Source of the DNA: Caballeronia sordidicola
Lineage (GTDB): Bacteria; Pseudomonadota; Gammaproteobacteria; Burkholderiales; Burkholderiaceae
Reading direction: 5' to 3'
Assembly: GCF_002220365.1 (NCBI RefSeq)
Contig: NZ_MTHB01000191.1
Coordinates: 62,001 to 126,000, forward strand
DNA length: 64,000 nucleotides
This document shows positions 10,635 through 19,666 of this stretch, in pieces. The notes under the pieces are model-generated. The model saw only the letters and a program-made list of their open reading frames with translations, searched no databases and was not told the origin of the DNA. A program made the position numbers and the translations under genes. Numbering within the stretch: the first letter of the stretch is position 1; each line of letters begins with the position of its first letter.

Positions 10635-11090
10635 ATGAGCATCATTGATATTTCCGAGGTGAGACCCGGTTCGCATGTCACGCTTCACTACCGGCTTGCG
10701 CTTGAGGATGGAGCGGACATTGTCAGCACGTTCGCCGACAAGCCCGCCACGCTGTTGTTAGGCGCCGGTCATCTTGCGCCGCCGCTCGAAGACATTCTGC
10801 TGGGTCTGAAGGTGGGTCACCACTCGACCTTTCGGCTGATGCCTGGCCAGGCGTTCGGTCCGCGCAATGCGGAAATGCTGCAATGGGTGTCGCTGGCCAC
10901 ATTGCGCGAGAACGCGATGATCGGCGAGAATTTTTCTCCCGGTGACCTGGTCGAATTCAATGCGCCGGGCGGCGGCCGTTACGCGGGCGTGCTCAAGGAG
11001 GTCGGCGAAACCTCCGCGCTGTTCGATTTCAATCATCCGCTTGCCGGCCAGGCGCTGGCGTTCGAAGTGAAAATCATCGGAATTCTGTAG
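10635..11090 (+). CDS. fkpB: FKBP-type peptidyl-prolyl isomerase (SlpA/FkpB)
   Basis: This 151-residue protein is an SlyD-like FKBP isomerase that helps fold cytoplasmic proteins. The core starts with [15 protein letters not shown], then the insert-in-flap region with [11 protein letters not shown], and ends VKIIGIL. It precedes ispH by two bases, the same pairing as fkpB-ispH in Escherichia coli. Confidence 0.93.
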   Translation: MSIIDISEVRPGSHVTLHYRLALEDGADIVSTFADKPATLLLGAGHLAPPLEDILLGLKVGHHSTFRLMPGQAFGPRNAEMLQWVSLATLRENAMIGENFSPGDLVEFNAPGGGRYAGVLKEVGETSALFDFNHPLAGQALAFEVKIIGIL

Positions 11091-11092
11091 CC

Positions 11093-12049
11093 ATGAGCTC
11101 CACTGACACCCTGCTCGATGTCGAAATTCTTCTCGCCCAGCCACGCGGCTTTTGCGCCGGCGTCGATCGCGCAATCGAAATCGTGGAGCGGGCCATCGCG
11201 CTGTTCGGCGCGCCTATCTATGTTCGCCACGAGATCGTGCACAACGCCTATGTGGTCGAGGATTTGCGCAAGAAAGGCGCGGTGTTCATAGAAGACCTGG
11301 CGGATGCGCCTGAAGGCAGCACGCTGATTTTCAGCGCGCACGGCGTGTCGAAAGCAGTGCGCTCGGAAGCGGAAACCCGCGGCTTGCGCGTGTTCGACGC
11401 CACCTGCCCGCTGGTGACCAAGGTGCATATGGAAGTCGCGAAGATGCGCCAGGAGGGCTTCGATATCGTGATGATCGGCCACAAAGGCCATCCCGAAGTG
11501 GAAGGCACGATGGGGCAGAGCGGCGAGGGCATGCATCTGGTGGAGGATATCGAGGACGTGGAAGCGCTCACGCTCGCCGATCCCGACCGAATTGCCTACG
11601 TGACGCAAACCACGCTGTCAGTCGACGACGCCTCCGCGATCATCGGTGCATTGAAGTTGAAATACCCGTCGGTGAAAGAGCCGAAGAAGCAGGATATTTG
11701 CTACGCCACGCAGAATCGTCAGGACGCGGTTAAGTTTCTTGCGCCTCAATGCGATGTCGTGATCGTAGTGGGAAGCCCTAACAGCTCGAATTCAAGCCGG
11801 CTGCGCGAAGTCGCTGAAAAGCGCGGCATCCCTGCTTATATGGTGGATTCGCCCACGCAGATCGACCCGAAATGGGTGGAGGGGAAAAAGCGCATCGGCG
11901 TGACGGCGGGCGCGTCGGCGCCGGAAGTGCTGGCACAGGCCGTGATCGCGCGCTTGCGGGAGCTGGGGGTGCGAAACGTGCGCCCGCTGGAAGGGATAGA
12001 GGAGACGGTTTCGTTTCCGCTGCCGCGTGGACTGACGCTGCCGGGGTGA
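11093..12049 (+). CDS. ispH: 4-hydroxy-3-methylbut-2-enyl diphosphate reductase
   Basis: IspH performs the last step of the MEP isoprenoid pathway, reducing HMBPP to isopentenyl and dimethylallyl diphosphate with a [4Fe-4S] cluster. The 318 residues show all three cluster cysteines in context: [21 protein letters not shown] and CYATQNRQ. The conserved histidines of HEIVHN and SAHGVS and the GHKGHPE motif are also present. Translation starts at the ATG two bases after fkpB. Confidence 0.98.
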   Translation: MSSTDTLLDVEILLAQPRGFCAGVDRAIEIVERAIALFGAPIYVRHEIVHNAYVVEDLRKKGAVFIEDLADAPEGSTLIFSAHGVSKAVRSEAETRGLRVFDATCPLVTKVHMEVAKMRQEGFDIVMIGHKGHPEVEGTMGQSGEGMHLVEDIEDVEALTLADPDRIAYVTQTTLSVDDASAIIGALKLKYPSVKEPKKQDICYATQNRQDAVKFLAPQCDVVIVVGSPNSSNSSRLREVAEKRGIPAYMVDSPTQIDPKWVEGKKRIGVTAGASAPEVLAQAVIARLRELGVRNVRPLEGIEETVSFPLPRGLTLPG

Positions 12050-12114
12050 CGCGCCATCCGAGAAACGTCGTTCTTCGTTTCTGAATGAGAGGCAACAGTC
12101 GAAAGTGTATTGAG

Positions 12115-12148
12115 AGGCCGCGCCAACTCGTGTTGGCGCGGCCTTTTT
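12115..12148 (+). terminator. Intrinsic terminator after ispH
   Basis: AGGCCGCGCCAAC and its complement form a 13-bp stem around a TCGT loop, followed by five T residues. It closes the fkpB-ispH operon. Confidence 0.93.
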
Positions 12149-12453
12149 ATTTGCGCGCAGCGAAAAATGTCGAGCTCAAACCTTGAGCCCAAACGTGCGG
12201 TGGCGAGCACATCCCGAGGGTCGCTACGCGAACGCCCGGATTGACCGGTTGATTTTGCACTCGCACCATGAAAGTGCGTTTCTGAGAATCCGCAGCGTCA
12301 CCGAGGCAATGCAGCGCATCGGTGTTTACCCACGATGCCAGCCAATGGTGCAACTTGCGCACCGAGGCAGGGCGCAACCGGGTTGCTCCAAGATCTCCAC
12401 CAGAGGCCGGATAGAGGGTTGCAATGGAGGAAAACCCCTGTCGCTGAACAATA
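12149..12453. other. Gene-free stretch before the binding-protein gene
   Basis: About 300 bases follow the ispH terminator before a clear promoter. I see no RNA gene or family-like reading frame here. Confidence 0.4.
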
Positions 12454-12481
12454 TTGCACGTCTCAAAAACCGAGTTACAAT
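12454..12481 (+). promoter_or_regulatory. Sigma-70 type promoter of the binding-protein gene
   Basis: A -35 hexamer TTGCAC (12454-12459) and a -10 hexamer TACAAT (12476-12481) are separated by 16 bp. They lie 63 bases before the ATG of the substrate-binding protein. Confidence 0.6.
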
Positions 12482-12544
12482 GCGCGCGTTCCAAGCCGGA
12501 TGGGCTGGAAACATCAGCTTTTCAAGGCGCCGGAGACCTATTGA

Positions 12545-13828
12545 ATGCGAATTAAGTTTGCCTATGCCGTGACCATCGCGGCTGCGGTTGCGATGGCAAC
12601 GGCGTGCAGCAAAAAGAGTGATAACGAGCCGGCTGCGGGAGCATCGGCGGTGCCGGAAGCCTCGGCAACAGCCTCGGCGAGTGTGGCAGGAAGTGCGCCG
12701 GCCGTGCCGGCATCGGCGGCCTCGGTGGCTGCGGCCTCCGCGCCCGTATCGGCCAGCAATGCGACCGTGGTCAAGATCGGCCATGTCGCGCCGCTTAGCG
12801 GACCGCTGGCCCATCTCGGGCTGGACAACGAAAACGGCGCACGGTTGGCCATCGAGGAAATCAGCGCGCAGGGATTGACTATCGACGGTCACGCGATTCA
12901 TCTCGAACTGGACACGCAGGACGACGCAGCCGATCCCAAGAGGGGTATTTCAGCGGCGCAGCTACTGGTGGCCGACCACGTGGTGGCGGTCGTCGGACAT
13001 TTGAATTCGGGGGTGTCGATTCCGGCATCGAAGATCTATAGCGACGCGGACGTGGCGCAGATCTCGGGAGCAACGACCAACCCTGCGTACACCCAGCAAG
13101 GGTACAAAACGACGTTTCGCGTAGTGCCGACGGATGCGCGCCAGGGGCCGGTGCTTGCAACCTACGCGCTCAAGACGCTGCACGCGCGGAAAATCGTGGT
13201 CGTCGATGACGCCACGCTCTACGGCCGGGGTCTCGCGAACGAGTTTGCCAAGGCCGTGGTCGCAGGCGGCGGCCACATCACGGGGCACGAAGTCACGAGC
13301 GAAAAAGCACGGGACTTCAAGGCAATACTGAACAAGATCAAGCGCGTCCAGCCTGACGCGGTGATGTTCGGCGGCATGGACGTGACCGGCGGACCGTTTG
13401 CCAAGCAGGCAGCGGCAATGGGCATCAAGGCAAAGATTCTTGGCGGTGATGGCATGTGTTCCGCCGACATGGCCGCGCTCGCGGCCAACGCAGCGTCGAA
13501 CGTGGTGTGCTCGGAACTCGGTGTGGACGTGTCGAAGCTGGACAAGGGCGGCGATTTCGCGCAGCGCTACGAAGCCCGTTTCCATCTGCCGCTCCAAAGC
13601 TACGCGCAGTTCACCTATGACGCCGTGTATGTGATTGTCGACGCCATGAAGCGGGCTAATTCGGTTGAAGCGCCAAAGGTGCTTGCCGCGATTGCATCGA
13701 CGGATTTCAATGGCCTGACAGGGCACATTGCCTTCGATGACAAAGGCGATTTGAAAGGCGGGGGCGCAATCACGCTAATCGATTTCAAGGATAACAAGAA
13801 GAACGTCATTGACGTCATAACGCCGTAA
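12545..13828 (+). CDS. Branched-chain amino-acid ABC transporter substrate-binding protein
   Basis: This periplasmic binding protein of the LivK type should deliver branched-chain or related amino acids to the LivHMGF complex encoded next. A signal segment ends in MATAC with Cys21, a probable lipoprotein site, though alanine at -3 is not ideal. Residues 22 to about 73 are almost only Ala, Ser, Val and Pro, an unusually long flexible tether. The binding domain starts VKIGHVAPLSGPLAHLG and contains the usual DTQDDAADPKRG and LYGRGLANEF segments. The 427-residue length exceeds the family norm because of the tether. GGAG precedes the ATG. Confidence 0.92.
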   Translation: MRIKFAYAVTIAAAVAMATACSKKSDNEPAAGASAVPEASATASASVAGSAPAVPASAASVAAASAPVSASNATVVKIGHVAPLSGPLAHLGLDNENGARLAIEEISAQGLTIDGHAIHLELDTQDDAADPKRGISAAQLLVADHVVAVVGHLNSGVSIPASKIYSDADVAQISGATTNPAYTQQGYKTTFRVVPTDARQGPVLATYALKTLHARKIVVVDDATLYGRGLANEFAKAVVAGGGHITGHEVTSEKARDFKAILNKIKRVQPDAVMFGGMDVTGGPFAKQAAAMGIKAKILGGDGMCSADMAALAANAASNVVCSELGVDVSKLDKGGDFAQRYEARFHLPLQSYAQFTYDAVYVIVDAMKRANSVEAPKVLAAIASTDFNGLTGHIAFDDKGDLKGGGAITLIDFKDNKKNVIDVITP

Positions 13829-14013
13829 CCCTCTGTTGCGGCGCCGCGCGGCGAATGCACATTCGGTTGAACAACCCCTCGATTCGTAGTCACTTTCGGA
13901 CGTTTTAGAGTTTTTTTTCAAGTACGCGCGGTGCGGTTGCGTTTTTTTCTTCCCTTCGGTTTATCGGCCAGCGATAAAGCGTAAATCTAGTCGCATGGGC
14001 TAAGGAGCCTTCA

Positions 14014-14964
14014 ATGGATATCTTCATCCAGCAGATTATCAACGGGCTGGTGCTTGGCAGCGTCTACGCCATCATCGCGTTGGGTTACACGATGGTGTAC
14101 GGGATTCTCGGCATCATCAACTTTGCACACGGGGACGTGCTGATGGTCGGCGCAATGGTCGCGTTGTCGGCCATTGGCGTCATGCAGAACCACTTCCCGG
14201 GCTTGCCGTTATCGTTGGTGCTGGTCATCGCGCTACTGGTGGCCGCCGTCGTCTGTGCGTTGGTCGGCTACACCATCGAACGCGTGGCTTACCGGCCGTT
14301 GCGTAAAGCGCCGCGTCTGGCTCCGCTGATTACGGCTATCGGCGTGTCGATTCTTCTCCAGACGCTGGCCATGATGATCTGGGGCCGCAATCCGCTGGCA
14401 TTCCCGCAACTGCTGCCGACCGATCCGATCAACGTGATCACGGCCACAGCCGATCGTCCGGGGGCCGTCATTTCGATGACGGAAATCGTGATCATCGTGG
14501 TGGCGTTCATTGTGATGGGTGGCCTGCTGCTGCTCGTGCACAAGACGAAACTCGGCCGCGCCATGCGCGCCATTGCCGAGAATCCGGGTGTCGCCAGCCT
14601 GATGGGGGTCAACCCTAATTTCGTGATCTCGGCGACCTTCATGATCGGCTCCGCGCTCGCGGCTCTCGCCGGCGTGATGATCGCTTCCGAATACGGCAAC
14701 GCGCACTTCTACATGGGCTTCATCCCCGGGTTGAAGGCGTTCACGGCGGCGGTGCTGGGGGGGATCGGCAACCTGGGCGGCGCGATGGTGGGCGGCGTGC
14801 TGCTCGGCCTGATCGAACAGCTTGGTGCCGGGTATATCGGCAATTTGACCGGCGGTGTGTTCGGCAGTAACTACCAGGACGTGTTCGCTTTCATCGTGCT
14901 GATCATCGTGCTGGTGTTCCGTCCGTCCGGCCTGCTCGGCGAACGTGTCGCAGATCGCGCTTAA
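14014..14964 (+). CDS. livH: Branched-chain amino-acid ABC transporter permease LivH
   Basis: This inner-membrane permease has 316 residues and about eight hydrophobic segments. It begins with the classic LivH start, QQIINGLVLGSVYAIIALG, followed by GIINFAHGD. A late GLKAFTAAVLGGIGNLGGA loop is the conserved ATPase-contact region of the LivH family. AAGGAG lies before the ATG. The gene heads the livHMGF set, with 15 bases to livM. Confidence 0.96.
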   Translation: MDIFIQQIINGLVLGSVYAIIALGYTMVYGILGIINFAHGDVLMVGAMVALSAIGVMQNHFPGLPLSLVLVIALLVAAVVCALVGYTIERVAYRPLRKAPRLAPLITAIGVSILLQTLAMMIWGRNPLAFPQLLPTDPINVITATADRPGAVISMTEIVIIVVAFIVMGGLLLLVHKTKLGRAMRAIAENPGVASLMGVNPNFVISATFMIGSALAALAGVMIASEYGNAHFYMGFIPGLKAFTAAVLGGIGNLGGAMVGGVLLGLIEQLGAGYIGNLTGGVFGSNYQDVFAFIVLIIVLVFRPSGLLGERVADRA

Positions 14965-14979
14965 AAGGGAGAGACAAGA

Positions 14980-16149
14980 ATGACTTCAATTCAACCGATC
15001 GAGCCGTCGACCACGCTCATCCCTGAAAGAAAGACCGCGAAGAACTACGCCGTCACGGTGCTGGTGACCGCGCTCGTGGTCCTCGCCCCCATGCTGATCG
15101 GCGCTGCCGGCGGCAACTACTGGGTGCGCGTGCTCGACTTCGCGATGCTGTACGTGATGTTGGCACTCGGTCTTAACGTGGTGGTGGGTTTTGCCGGCCT
15201 GCTGGACTTGGGCTACATCGCGTTCTACGCCGTGGGCGCTTACGTGGCCGCGTTGCTGTCCTCGCCGCAACTGACTTCGCAATTCGAATGGATCGCGCAT
15301 CTGTTCCCCGGCGGACTGCACGCGCCGATCTGGGTGATCGTGCCGTGTGCGATGGGGCTGGCTGCCACCTTCGGTGTGTTGCTCGGAGCACCGACGCTGC
15401 GTCTGCGCGGCGACTATCTCGCTATCGTGACCTTGGGGTTCGGGGAAATCGTCCGGATCTTCATGAACAACCTGGATCGTCCGGTCAACATCACGAACGG
15501 GCCGAAGGGGATTACCGGGGTTGATCCGGTGTCGCTGTTTGGTTTCGATTTATCGAAGACGCACTCGTTGTTCGGGTTCACCTTTCCCTCGGTCTACAAC
15601 TATTACTACCTGTTCGTGCTGTGTTCGCTGTTCGTGATCTTCGTGTGCATACGCTTGCAGCATTCGCGTATTGGCCGCGCGTGGGCCGCGATCCGCGAAG
15701 ACGAAATCGCCGCCAAGGCGATGGGCATCAACACCCGTAACGTGAAACTGCTGGCCTTCGCGATGGGTGCGTCGTTCGGTGGTTTGTCGGGCGCGATGTT
15801 CGGTACGTTCCAGGGATTCGTCTCGCCGGAATCGTTCACGTTCTGGGAATCCATCGTGGTGCTGGCATGCGTGGTGCTCGGCGGCATGGGCCACATTCCG
15901 GGCGTGATCCTGGGCGCGGTGCTGCTCGCCGTGTTCCCCGAATTCCTGCGCTCGACCATGGGTCCGCTGCAGAACTTCGTCTTCGGTCATCAGATCGTGG
16001 ACACCGAAGTCATCCGCCAGTTGCTCTACGGTCTCGCGATGGTGCTGATCATGCTGTACCGCTCGGAAGGCCTGTGGCCATCTCCGAAACACGAAGACAA
16101 GATCGCGAAGATCGCGAAGCGCGCTGGCAAGAAGCCGGTGCGCGCTTGA
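14980..16149 (+). CDS. livM: Branched-chain amino-acid ABC transporter permease LivM
   Basis: LivM is the second membrane subunit. The 389 residues carry a charged 20-residue N-terminus, many transmembrane helices, the motif LGLNVVVGFAGLLDLGYIAF and the conserved LRLRGDYLAIVTLGFGEI. The cytoplasmic ATPase-coupling loop is FVSPESFTFWESI. The tail is rich in lysine and arginine. AGGGAGAG precedes the ATG, 15 bases after livH. Confidence 0.96.
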   Translation: MTSIQPIEPSTTLIPERKTAKNYAVTVLVTALVVLAPMLIGAAGGNYWVRVLDFAMLYVMLALGLNVVVGFAGLLDLGYIAFYAVGAYVAALLSSPQLTSQFEWIAHLFPGGLHAPIWVIVPCAMGLAATFGVLLGAPTLRLRGDYLAIVTLGFGEIVRIFMNNLDRPVNITNGPKGITGVDPVSLFGFDLSKTHSLFGFTFPSVYNYYYLFVLCSLFVIFVCIRLQHSRIGRAWAAIREDEIAAKAMGINTRNVKLLAFAMGASFGGLSGAMFGTFQGFVSPESFTFWESIVVLACVVLGGMGHIPGVILGAVLLAVFPEFLRSTMGPLQNFVFGHQIVDTEVIRQLLYGLAMVLIMLYRSEGLWPSPKHEDKIAKIAKRAGKKPVRA

Positions 16150-16175
16150 GCCCCCGAGAGAGCGGAGAAAAAACA

Positions 16176-16952
16176 ATGAGCGATAAACCCATTCGACTGT
16201 CCGTGAAGGGCGTGAACAAGCGCTTCGGCGGCCTGCAGGCACTGGCTGAAGTTGGCCTGGAAATCAGGGAAGGCGAAATCTACGGCCTGATCGGCCCGAA
16301 CGGCGCAGGCAAGACCACGTTCTTCAACGTGATCACGGGCCTCTACACGCCGGACTCTGGTACGTTCGTGCTCGACGGTACGCCGTACACGCCGACCGCC
16401 GTGCATCAGGTGGCGAAGGCGGGCATTGCGCGTACCTTCCAGAACATTCGCCTGTTCGGCGGCATGACGGCGCTCGAGAACGTGATGGTCGGACGCCACG
16501 TGCGCACGAAGCACGGCCTGATCGGCGCGGTGTTGCAGACGCCGTCCGAGCGTCGCGAAGAGAAGGAAATCAAGGAGCGCGCGCTGGAACTGCTGGAGTA
16601 CGTGGGCGTGCTGCAATACGCGGACTACACGTCGCGCAACCTGTCGTACGGGCACCAGCGCCGCCTGGAAATTGCGCGTGCGCTTGCCACCGATCCGAAG
16701 TTGCTCGCGCTCGATGAACCCGCCGCCGGCATGAACGCGACGGAGAAGGTCGAACTCACGCGCCTGCTGGACAAGATTCGCGGCGACGGCCGTACGATCC
16801 TCTTGATCGAACACGATGTGAAACTGGTGATGGGATTGTGCAACCGGATGACGGTGCTCGATTACGGCAAGGTGATCGCCGAGGGTCTGCCGCAGGACGT
16901 GCAGAAGGATCCGAAGGTGATTGAGGCTTATCTCGGGGCAGGGGTTCACTGA
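16176..16952 (+). CDS. livG: Branched-chain amino-acid ABC transporter ATP-binding protein LivG
   Basis: This 258-residue ATPase powers the transporter. It contains Walker A GPNGAGKTT, the Q-loop in RTFQNIRLF, an ABC signature written NLSYGHQRRLEIARAL (the LivG variant SYGxQR), Walker B LLALDEPAAGMN and the H-loop IEHD. The start is the ATG at 16176 with CGGAGA upstream; earlier in-frame codons lie inside livM. Its TGA overlaps the livF ATG by one base. Confidence 0.96.
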   Translation: MSDKPIRLSVKGVNKRFGGLQALAEVGLEIREGEIYGLIGPNGAGKTTFFNVITGLYTPDSGTFVLDGTPYTPTAVHQVAKAGIARTFQNIRLFGGMTALENVMVGRHVRTKHGLIGAVLQTPSERREEKEIKERALELLEYVGVLQYADYTSRNLSYGHQRRLEIARALATDPKLLALDEPAAGMNATEKVELTRLLDKIRGDGRTILLIEHDVKLVMGLCNRMTVLDYGKVIAEGLPQDVQKDPKVIEAYLGAGVH

Positions 16953-17701
16953 TGGCTACGACGAATGGTGCGAACGCTAATGGCGCGAACGGCGCAATGT
17001 TGAAGATCAAGGGCCTGCAGGTCAGCTACGGCGGCATTCACGCCGTCAAGGGCGTGGACCTGGAAGTCGGCCAAGGCGAACTCGTGACGCTGATCGGTGC
17101 GAACGGCGCGGGCAAGACGACCACGATGAAAGCCATCACCGGTCTGAAGGCGTATTCGGCTGGCGATATTGAATACATGGGCCAGTCGATCAAGGGTGTG
17201 CCGTCGCATGAATTGCTCAAGCGCGGCCTCGCGATGGTGCCGGAAGGGCGGGGCATTTTTGCGCGCATGTCGATTCTGGAAAACATGCAGATGGGCGCGT
17301 ACTTGCGTAACGACAAGGACGAAATCGACAAGGACACCGACCGCATGTTCGGCTTCTTTCCGCGGCTGAAGGAGCGGGCGTCGCAGTATGCGGGCACGCT
17401 CTCGGGCGGTGAGCAGCAGATGCTGGCCATGGCGCGTGCGCTGTTGTCGCGCCCGAAGCTGTTGCTCCTCGACGAACCGTCGATGGGTCTCTCGCCGATC
17501 ATGGTCGAGAAGATCTTCGAGGTGGTGCGTGAGATTTCGGGCGAAGGGCTGACGGTGCTGCTGGTTGAGCAGAACGCGCGTCTGGCGTTGCAGGCGGCGA
17601 ATCGTGGTTACGTGATGGATTCGGGCTTGGTCACCATGTCGGGTGACGCGAAGACCATGCTGGATGATCCGAAGGTCCGGGCGGCCTATTTGGGCGAATA
17701 A
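16952..17701 (+). CDS. livF: Branched-chain amino-acid ABC transporter ATP-binding protein LivF
   Basis: LivF is the second ATPase subunit, 249 residues. An Asn/Gly/Ala-rich leader of about 13 residues precedes the domain. Walker A is GANGAGKTT, the signature is LSGGEQQMLAMARAL, Walker B is LLLLDEPSMGLSP and the H-loop equivalent is VEQN, as usual for LivF. The start codon overlaps the livG stop (TGATG), which indicates translational coupling. A terminator follows. Confidence 0.96.
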   Translation: MATTNGANANGANGAMLKIKGLQVSYGGIHAVKGVDLEVGQGELVTLIGANGAGKTTTMKAITGLKAYSAGDIEYMGQSIKGVPSHELLKRGLAMVPEGRGIFARMSILENMQMGAYLRNDKDEIDKDTDRMFGFFPRLKERASQYAGTLSGGEQQMLAMARALLSRPKLLLLDEPSMGLSPIMVEKIFEVVREISGEGLTVLLVEQNARLALQAANRGYVMDSGLVTMSGDAKTMLDDPKVRAAYLGE

Positions 17702-17722
17702 TCTTAGATTGATGAATGAACG

Positions 17723-17756
17723 AGCCGCATGCCTTTGAAGGGCATGCGGCTTTTTT
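17723..17756. terminator. Intrinsic terminator after livF
   Basis: An 11-bp stem, AGCCGCATGCC and its complement, with a 7-base loop is followed by six T residues. It lies between the convergent livF and GNAT genes. Confidence 0.9.
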
Positions 17757-17765
17757 AATGAGCTA

Positions 17766-18188
17766 TCAGAGCCGCTTGCCGAAGCTGACTACTTCATCCA
17801 TCTGATAACCGAGCTTCGCGTAAAACGCCTGCGTCTCAGGCTTGTTCGCCATGATCTGCAAATTGAGCTTCGGACATCCGATGGCAGCAAGCGCGCGTTC
17901 CGCGTGTTCGACCAGCGCGCGGGCATAACCGTTACCGCGTTCATCCTCGGCTACCGCGAGCGAATACATCCATCCGCGATGTCCGTCGTAACCCACCATC
18001 ACCGTTCCGATCAGACGCTCTTCCAGCAAGCCGACGAAGAAGAACTCCGGCTGCATGGCGAGCTTGTTTCGAATCGATAAACGCGGGTCGCGCTGCGGTT
18101 TGCCAGGCGTGGCGTATTCCGGAAACGCTTGTGCCCAGAGCGCGAGCACCGCCTGCGTGTCGCGCTCATCGAAGATCCGGATAATCAC
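17766..18188 (-). CDS. GNAT family N-acetyltransferase (YpeA-like)
   Basis: The 140-residue protein is a single GNAT domain and resembles E. coli YpeA, with GTVMVGYDGHRGWMYSLAV and the acetyl-CoA loop DERGNGYARALV. The C-terminal FYAKLGYQ segment is typical. Its substrate is unknown. The GTG start at 18188 overlaps the stop of the upstream aminotransferase gene (GTGA), so the two are translationally coupled and might act in one pathway. Confidence 0.85.
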   Translation of the reverse strand: MIIRIFDERDTQAVLALWAQAFPEYATPGKPQRDPRLSIRNKLAMQPEFFFVGLLEERLIGTVMVGYDGHRGWMYSLAVAEDERGNGYARALVEHAERALAAIGCPKLNLQIMANKPETQAFYAKLGYQMDEVVSFGKRL

Positions 18189-19369
18189 AGCGCGTCCAGC
18201 ACGGACCGCAGCATCGACATCATCTGGTCGATCTCATCCTTCGTCACGTTCAGCGCCGGCATGAAGCGCAGCAGGTTCGGCCGCGCTGCGTTCAGCAGCA
18301 AACCATCCGGTCCCATGTCGCGCGCCATTTCGACAATCTTCGGCCCGTTGTCGTTATTGAGCAGCAACGCGCGCAGCAAACCTTCGCCACGTTCGCCGTT
18401 AAAGCCGCGCTCTTCCGAAAGCTGCAGCAACTGCGCCTTCAGATACTCGCCACGCTCACGCACGCCTTCGAGGAAGCCCGGCGCCGTAAGCTGCGAAATC
18501 ACCGAAAAACCTGCTGCCGTCATCAGCGGATTGCCGTTGTACGTGCCGCCCTGGTCACCGGGTTCGAAGCACGCCACTTCCTTGGTCGAGAGCAGCGCGG
18601 CCAGCGGCACGCCGCCGCCAATGCCCTTGCCGAGCGTCATGATGTCCGGCTCCACGTCCGACAATTCATAAGCGAACAAGGTGCCGGCGCGGCCGCAACC
18701 GCTTTGCACTTCATCGACGATCATCAGCAAGTTGTGTTTCTTCGTCAGCGCGCGCAACGCCTGCATGAACTCGCGTGTGGCCGGAATCACGCCGCCTTCG
18801 CCCTGGATAGGCTCGAGCATCACGCCGACGGTTTTATCGGTGATGAGTTTTTCCACCGTTGCGATGTCGTTCAGCTCAGCCTTCGGAAAGCCCGGTACTT
18901 GCGGTGCATAGATGGTGTCCCAGCCGGGCTTGCCGCTGGCCGACATGGTTGCCAGGGTCCGGCCGTGGAAGCTGTGGTCGAACGTGATGATCTCGTACGC
19001 GCCGCCCTTGAACTTCTTGCCCCACTTGCGGGCGAGCTTGATCGCGCCTTCGTTCGCTTCCGCGCCGCTGTTGGCAAAGAACACTTTGTCGAAGCAGCTA
19101 TTGGCGCTCAGCAAACCGGCGAGCTGCGCCATCGGCGCGTTGTAGAACGCCGGCGACGGGTTAATCAGCGTGCGAGCCTGTTTGTCCATGGCTTCGATCA
19201 TGCCGTCGTTGCAATGACCCAGACTATTCACCGCCCAGCCCTGGATGAAGTCGAGGTATCGCTTCTCGTTGTTGTCGTAGAGCCAGGAACCCTTGCCGTG
19301 GGTGAACACGATCTCAGGACGGTTCGTGATGAACATCAGCGATTCGACGGGGTACTCTTGGAAATTCAT
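18185..19369 (-). CDS. argD: Acetylornithine/succinylornithine-type aminotransferase
   Basis: This class III PLP-dependent aminotransferase has 394 residues. Family features are the phosphate-binding NSGAEANEGAIKLARK, the FDHSFHGRT motif, DEVQSGCGRAGTLFA around the PLP aspartate, and the Schiff-base lysine in TLGKGIGGG. ArgD transfers an amino group between glutamate and N-acetylglutamate semialdehyde in arginine synthesis, but paralogs serve arginine or ornithine catabolism. The start is the ATG at 19369 (MNFQEYPVES); the upstream extension is hydrophobic noise from the leader. A terminator-like hairpin precedes the gene. Confidence 0.88.
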   Translation of the reverse strand: MNFQEYPVESLMFITNRPEIVFTHGKGSWLYDNNEKRYLDFIQGWAVNSLGHCNDGMIEAMDKQARTLINPSPAFYNAPMAQLAGLLSANSCFDKVFFANSGAEANEGAIKLARKWGKKFKGGAYEIITFDHSFHGRTLATMSASGKPGWDTIYAPQVPGFPKAELNDIATVEKLITDKTVGVMLEPIQGEGGVIPATREFMQALRALTKKHNLLMIVDEVQSGCGRAGTLFAYELSDVEPDIMTLGKGIGGGVPLAALLSTKEVACFEPGDQGGTYNGNPLMTAAGFSVISQLTAPGFLEGVRERGEYLKAQLLQLSEERGFNGERGEGLLRALLLNNDNGPKIVEMARDMGPDGLLLNAARPNLLRFMPALNVTKDEIDQMMSMLRSVLDAL

Positions 19370-19435
19370 GACGGCGGGCTCCACAAAAACAGCAAATAAA
19401 AAAAGTGGCGAGATAAAAAACCGAATCCACAATGC

Positions 19436-19460
19436 AAAAAGCCACGGAATTCCGTGGCTT
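19436..19460 (-). terminator. Terminator-like hairpin upstream of argD
   Basis: A perfect palindrome at 19439-19460 (AAGCCACGG and its complement around AATT) is followed on the minus strand by a run of T residues. It probably ends the upstream ferredoxin-reductase gene, but with only 66 bases left before the argD ATG it could also be a leader attenuator. Confidence 0.8.
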
Positions 19461-19666
19461 CATAGTGGCGAAGTGTGCGCCGGTTCGAAAACTCAAGCGC
19501 CAATCCGTGACGAGCCAGCGGCATCCCTAGGGGAGCGGCGAGCGGCGACGTCGAAGAGTGGCGTAAATTTTGAGCATTCGCGAAGAATACGATATGAAGT
19601 TCCTGCGTGTAAACCATGGCGGCCCGATTTTTTGTCGAGCCGCCACGCTTGCCAGCTAAAGTGCGC

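Noticed and set aside
12183-12572. 129-codon plus-strand frame between ispH and the binding protein
   Set aside because: Low-quality composition, runs through a clear promoter and overlaps the real start of the next gene.
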